Shown here piece by piece: positions 60,299 through 64,000 of a stretch of DNA of 64,000 nt (position 1 is the stretch's first letter; each line of letters begins with the position of its first letter). Position numbers and translations under genes: made by a program. Source of the stretch: GAS188 sp963713805 (GTDB taxonomy: Bacteria; Pseudomonadota; Alphaproteobacteria; Rhizobiales; Beijerinckiaceae); NCBI GenBank assembly GCA_963713805.1, contig CAVQNF010000039.1:1-64000 (forward strand), written 5' to 3'. The notes below the pieces were generated by a model. The model made no database searches. It worked only from the letters and a program-made list of their open reading frames with translations, and had not been told where the DNA came from.

Positions 60299-60815
60299 CT
60301 ACTCGGCGTCGAGGCGTGCGAGCCGCTCCCTTTCGACATCGCTCAAGGGCGCGCCGAGCGCTGTCGAGCCGCGCCGTCGCATGAGAAAGCCGATCATGAC
60401 GGCGCCGCCGGCGAGGATCAGGAAGGGACCGAGCCAGAGCAGCAAGGTTTCTTTCCCGAAACCCGGCTTCAAGAGCACGAATTGACCGTAGCGGGCGGTG
60501 AGGAAAGCGCGAATTTCGGCATCGGAGCGCCCCGCGCTCACCTGCTCGCGAATGAGCACCCGCAAGTCATGGGCAAGCTCGGCGTTGGATTCATCGATCG
60601 ATTCGTTCTGGCAGACGAGGCAGCGAAATTGCGCCGACAAGGCCCGCGCGCGGGCCTCGAGGGCCGGATCGGCGAGCATCTCGTCGGCTTCGACCGCGAG
60701 CACGGGCGAAACGATGATGCCCGGCACGCGCCATGGCGAGAAAGAAGCCGAGCGCCACGGCGCGCGAGATGCGAAAGAGACGGTGAACTTGCCTCGAGGA
60801 TGCGGTGGCACGCAT
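60299..60815 (-). CDS. ccmH: cytochrome c-type biogenesis protein CcmH/CycL, one frameshift in the signal region
   Basis: CcmH keeps apocytochrome c thiols reduced for heme attachment. The thiol motif 'FRCLVCQNESIDESN' and the C-terminal membrane span 'LLLWLGPFLILAGGAVMIGFLM' are present. The ATG at 60815 begins a signal segment ('RAVALGFFLAMARAG'); an extra base in 60720-60722 shifts the frame before 'IIVSPVLAVEADEML'. Restored length is about 171 residues. It lies 20 bases after ccmF in the ccm operon. Confidence 0.92.
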
Positions 60816-60835
60816 CGGACCGGAACCCCGCCGTC

Positions 60836-62839
60836 TCACTCTGCCGGCGCGGGCGGCGCCATCGCGGGAATGATTCGTGCCCTCGCCGGAAGCCCGACCC
60901 TGAGGCGCCGATCCGACAGCGACAACGCACCGCCGAGCGCCATCACGACAGCGCCGAGCCAGATGAAGAGGACGAGCGGTTTCCAATACAGCCGCACGCC
61001 GACCCGGCCATCGGGCTCGCTATCGCCCAAGGACGCATAGATCTGGCTGAAGCCGGTGGTCATCAGTCCGACTTCGGTCGTCGGCGTGCCGCGCACCGTG
61101 TAGACGCGTTTGGTCGACACGACTTCGCCGACGCGGGCGCCCTCCTGCGCGATCGAGAAGCTCGCCGCCGTTTCGCGGTAGTTGGGGCCTTGGCGGGGCG
61201 AAAGCCTCTCGAGCGTCAAGGTGTAGCCGCCGACATGTCGCGCCTCGCCGACGCGCATCAGCGTGATCGTCTCCGCATGCCAGGCCGTTGCCGCGATTCC
61301 GATCACGGTCAGTCCGAGGCCGGCATGCGCGAGCGCCGAGCCATAGGCCTGGCGCGGCAAACCTGCGGCGCGCTTGAGCGCGAGCCTCGCCCATGAAAGG
61401 TTCGAGGAAGCGCCCGCTGGCCAGGAGCGCGTCACGACCTCGGTCGCCGAGCCGAGGATCAGGAAGACGCCGAGGCCTGCCCCGAGTGGGGCCAGCACCG
61501 GGCCACCGCCATGGGCGACGCGCAGCGCGACGGCCGCGAGGATCGCGAGGCCGAGCGCCGTCATGAGGCGTTGCGCGGCGCCCAGGAGATCGCCTCTCTT
61601 CCAGGCGAGCGATTGCCCGAATGGAAGCGCCAGCAGGAGGGGCGCGAGGAGCGGCAGGACGGTCGCGTTGAAATAGGGCGGACCGACGGAAATCTTGTCC
61701 GCGGTCAGGGCCTCGAGCGCCAGCGGATAGAGGGTGCCGATGAGCACGGCCGCGGCCGCCGAGGCGAGCAGCAAGTTGTTCAGCACCAGCGCGCCCTCGC
61801 GCGAGACGGGCGCGAAGAGGCCGCCTGGCTTGAGCTCGCCGGCGCGCAAGGCGAAGAGCGTCAGCGCGCCGCCGATGAAGAAGCATAGGATGGCAAGGAT
61901 GAAGATGCCGCGCGCGGGATCCGAAGCGAAGGCATGCACCGAGGTGAGGACGCCGGAACGCACCAGGAAAGTGCCGAGCAGCGAGAGCGAGAAGGTGAGG
62001 ATGGCCAGAAGCAACGTCCACACCTTCAAGGCGTCGCGCTTCTCCATGACGAGGGTCGAATGCACGAGCGCGGTGCCCGCGAGCCAGGGCATGAGGGAGG
62101 CGTTCTCGACCGGGTCCCAGAACCAGAAGCCGCCCCAGCCGAGCACGTAATAGGCCCAGTACGACCCCATGGCGATGCCGACCGTGAGGAAGCTCCAGGC
62201 GGTCAGCGTCCAGGGCCGCACGAAGCGCGCCCAGGCGGCATCGATCTGGCCTTCGATCAAGGCCGCGACCGCGAAGGCGAAGGCGACCGAGAAGCCGACA
62301 TAGCCGAGATAGAGGAGCGGCGGATGAATGGCGAGACCGATGTCCTGCAGCACCGGGTTGAGGTCCTGCCCTTCCGCGGGCGCCGGATCGAGCCGCAGGA
62401 ACGGATTCGAGGTGAAGACGATGAAGGCGAGGAAGGCCATGGCGATCAGGCCCTGAACGCAGAGCACGCGCGCCTGCAGTCTCGGCGGCAGGCCGTCCCC
62501 GAAAAGCGCCACAAGAGCGCCGAAGATCGCGAGGATCAGGGCCCAGAGAAGCATCGAGCCTTCATGATTGCCCCAGACGCCCGTGATCTTGAAAATGAGA
62601 GGGATGGTCGAATGGGAATTCTCGGCGACCGTGGCTACGGAAAAATCTGAAACGACGTAGGCGGCCGTCAGCATCGCGAAGGAGAGCGCGACGAAGCCCG
62701 ACATGGCGAGCATGAGCGGACGCGTCAGCGCCATCATCTGACGGTCCCCGCTGGCGCTCCAGGCGAGCGGGGAGGCCGCGAGCAGGATCGACATGGCGAG
62801 CGCGAGGAGCAGCGCGAAGAAGCCGGTTTCGGCGATCAT
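60836..62839 (-). CDS. ccmF: cytochrome c heme lyase CcmF/CycK
   Basis: This intact 667-residue membrane protein has about 15 spans and the tryptophan-rich heme-handling motif 'GWGGFWFWDPVENASLMPW'. 'ITGVWGNHEGSMLLW' is another family signature, as is the conserved His in 'LHSTLV'-type context ('ALVHSTLVMEKR'). CcmF with CcmH attaches heme to apocytochrome c in the periplasm. It is followed closely by ccmH and preceded by ccmE after an unusual gap. Confidence 0.96.
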   Translation of the reverse strand: MIAETGFFALLLALAMSILLAASPLAWSASGDRQMMALTRPLMLAMSGFVALSFAMLTAAYVVSDFSVATVAENSHSTIPLIFKITGVWGNHEGSMLLWALILAIFGALVALFGDGLPPRLQARVLCVQGLIAMAFLAFIVFTSNPFLRLDPAPAEGQDLNPVLQDIGLAIHPPLLYLGYVGFSVAFAFAVAALIEGQIDAAWARFVRPWTLTAWSFLTVGIAMGSYWAYYVLGWGGFWFWDPVENASLMPWLAGTALVHSTLVMEKRDALKVWTLLLAILTFSLSLLGTFLVRSGVLTSVHAFASDPARGIFILAILCFFIGGALTLFALRAGELKPGGLFAPVSREGALVLNNLLLASAAAAVLIGTLYPLALEALTADKISVGPPYFNATVLPLLAPLLLALPFGQSLAWKRGDLLGAAQRLMTALGLAILAAVALRVAHGGGPVLAPLGAGLGVFLILGSATEVVTRSWPAGASSNLSWARLALKRAAGLPRQAYGSALAHAGLGLTVIGIAATAWHAETITLMRVGEARHVGGYTLTLERLSPRQGPNYRETAASFSIAQEGARVGEVVSTKRVYTVRGTPTTEVGLMTTGFSQIYASLGDSEPDGRVGVRLYWKPLVLFIWLGAVVMALGGALSLSDRRLRVGLPARARIIPAMAPPAPAE

Positions 62840-63125
62840 GAACGGACACCTGAAGGCATGCCACTTTGTCTTAGCGAAGATTCACTCGGATTTAGCGAAA
62901 ATTTCATTTCGATCCTGTCTTCATTTCGACCGATCCTGCGAGCTCGCCGGCACGATCGCGCAGCGGCAGTTCGAGAACAGCCTTGCAGCGTCGTCCGCGC
63001 GAAAAGCGAAGCGGCCGAGGTCGGCCACGTCCCTTGTTTCGACAGGCGATCTCGAGCCGGCGCCTTTGGGCTTGATGCTCGATCCTCACGAACTTGGGGC
63101 AACCGGCTGAAAGGCAAAGGGGAAC
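62840..63125. other. 286-bp gap inside the ccm operon
   Basis: ccmE and ccmF are usually adjacent, but here 286 bases separate them. The stretch has a short internal repetition (TTAGCGAA twice, CATTTCGA twice) around 62870-62930 and no recognisable gene. Confidence 0.4.
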
Positions 63126-63611
63126 CTATTTCGCGACGGTCGCGCTGTCGCCGCGCCACATGCCCTGCCGCTTCAAGGCCTCGACGGCCTCGCGCGGCAT
63201 GTAGCGCTCATCGTGCTTCGCCAGGACGTTGTCGGCGTCGAGCGAAAGATCGGCGCGCAGCACGCCCTCTGCCACGACCCCCTGGCCTTCACGAAAGAGG
63301 TCGGGCACGATCCCCCGATAAGAGACCTTCACCTCCTTGGCGGTGTCGGTGATGACGAAGGCGATGCTGTCGCCGGAGCGCGTCACGCTGCCCTCCTTGA
63401 CGAGGCCGCCGATGCGCAGCCGCGCGCCGGGAGCGACCACGCCCGCGACGACCTCGCTGGGCGTGTGGAAGAAGACGATGCTTCCCGAAAGCGCGTAAAG
63501 CGCGAGGCCGACCGCGAGACCGAGAACGGCCAGCGCGACCGCGATGAGCGCCAAGCGCCGCCGCCGGCGCGACGAGGGGCGGCGCTTGCCGATCTCGGCC
63601 GCGACGCTCAC
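63126..63611 (-). CDS. ccmE: cytochrome c maturation protein CcmE/CycJ
   Basis: CcmE is the periplasmic heme chaperone. The protein has a basic N-terminus, one membrane span ('LALIAVALAVLGLAVGLALY') and the OB-fold with 'RIGGLVKEGSV', 'FVITDTAKEVKVSYRGIVPDLFREGQGVV'. The heme-binding His is in 'LAKHDERYMP' (H-x3-Y). The GTG start at 63611 overlaps the ccmI stop (GTGA). Length is 161 residues, normal for the family. Confidence 0.94.
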   Translation of the reverse strand: MSVAAEIGKRRPSSRRRRRLALIAVALAVLGLAVGLALYALSGSIVFFHTPSEVVAGVVAPGARLRIGGLVKEGSVTRSGDSIAFVITDTAKEVKVSYRGIVPDLFREGQGVVAEGVLRADLSLDADNVLAKHDERYMPREAVEALKRQGMWRGDSATVAK

Positions 63612-64000
63612 GGCCGGGGCGCCTCGGCAACGGCGGGCTTCGGGGTCCCGTCGTCCACTGCGCCGGCTGCCTCGAGACCCGCCGCCTGCGCGACCTCGAG
63701 AAGGCGCGCGCGAGAGGCCTCGTCGGGCAAGGCCGCACGGGCTTCGGCGAGTGCCGCGCGTGCCTTGTCCACCTCTCCGAGCACGCTCAAGGAGCGGACC
63801 AGCCTCGCCCATTCCTCGACGGAGCCTCCCTGCTGCTTCAAGCGCGCGGCGAGCCCCGCCACCATGGAGCGGATCGCATCGCCTTGCGCCGCGGGTGGCA
63901 GGCCCGCGATGGCGGCGGCTTTTTCGCCTTCCGGCTGCATGAGGCGTGCGAGATGGGCCTCGACACCGGCGCGCCAAGGCACGTCGGCTGGCGCATCGGC
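63608..64000 (-). CDS. ccmI: cytochrome c maturation protein CcmI/CycH, 3' part only
   Basis: The frame runs off the right edge of the window and ends in the GTGA overlap with ccmE. The visible 130 residues form the helical TPR-like tail of CcmI ('SMVAGLAARLKQQGGSVEEWARLVRSL', 'DKARAALAEARAALPD'), which presents apocytochrome c to the heme lyase. Assignment rests on this pattern and the operon position. The N-terminal membrane part is not in the window. Confidence 0.88.
   Translation of the reverse strand, partial: ADAPADVPWRAGVEAHLARLMQPEGEKAAAIAGLPPAAQGDAIRSMVAGLAARLKQQGGSVEEWARLVRSLSVLGEVDKARAALAEARAALPDEASRARLLEVAQAAGLEAAGAVDDGTPKPAVAEAPRP

Overview
The window is GC-rich (roughly 65 percent by eye) and reads as a chromosomal segment of an alphaproteobacterium, most likely a member of the Hyphomicrobiales (Rhizobiales). 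The support is: RIME-like palindromic repeats in three intergenic places, an hsp20 gene with a ROSE-like leader, the order degP - OmpR-type regulator - histidine kinase - glnE (FeuP/FeuQ-like), a ccmI-ccmE-ccmF-ccmH cytochrome c maturation cluster, and many GTGA/ATGA coupled gene junctions. I cannot name the genus.

Layout. 1-9.5 kb: the end of a RelE/ParE toxin, then a corrinoid module on the minus strand (reductive activator with 2Fe-2S and ASKHA domains, a DUF1638-virulence factor fusion, a B12-binding corrinoid protein). It diverges from a flavin/iron-sulfur oxidoreductase and the two subunits of a 2-oxoacid:ferredoxin oxidoreductase. Together they could make low-potential electrons and use them to reactivate a methyl-carrying corrinoid; no methyltransferase lies in the window. 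9.5-11.4 kb: mobile mystery proteins A/B (Xre plus Fic) and a HigBA-like pair with a shattered toxin. 11.4-17.5 kb: a secreted hydrolase, ugd, an NlpC/P60-like protein and murJ. 17.6-26.8 kb: hexuronate genes uxaC and uxuB around a lone substrate-binding protein, then a complete branched-chain amino acid type ABC transporter.

26.9-36.8 kb is the most interesting part: ten tightly packed genes behind a perfect sigma-54 promoter. They encode a HAD phosphatase, a class III aminotransferase, a ureohydrolase-fold enzyme, two small SMR-type transporters, an alpha/beta hydrolase, a FemAB/BioF2-type acyltransferase, a sensor kinase, an NtrC-type sigma-54 activator and a GNAT acetyltransferase. The operon appears to encode its own activator and looks like an uncharacterised pathway for making, modifying and exporting an amine- or guanidine-containing compound or lipid.

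36.9-46.8 kb is an accessory stretch: a P-loop kinase, hsp20, a small stress-type protein, an intact HigBA pair lying between 95-bp direct repeats, an L,D-transpeptidase, a MipA/OmpV protein, an agmatinase-type enzyme, a ParDE-like pair whose antitoxin start overlaps an inverted repeat, two badly broken membrane protein genes, and a glyoxalase. 46.8-64 kb is mostly core: a CDF metal transporter, pepN, a sensor kinase, glnE, a two-component pair, degP and the ccm cluster.

A caution applies throughout. I reconstructed 20 single-base insertions in 16 otherwise well conserved genes, including pepN, glnE and ccmH. This points to consensus errors rather than real gene loss for most of them. Such genes are listed as CDS over their full reconstructed span, with the break positions given.
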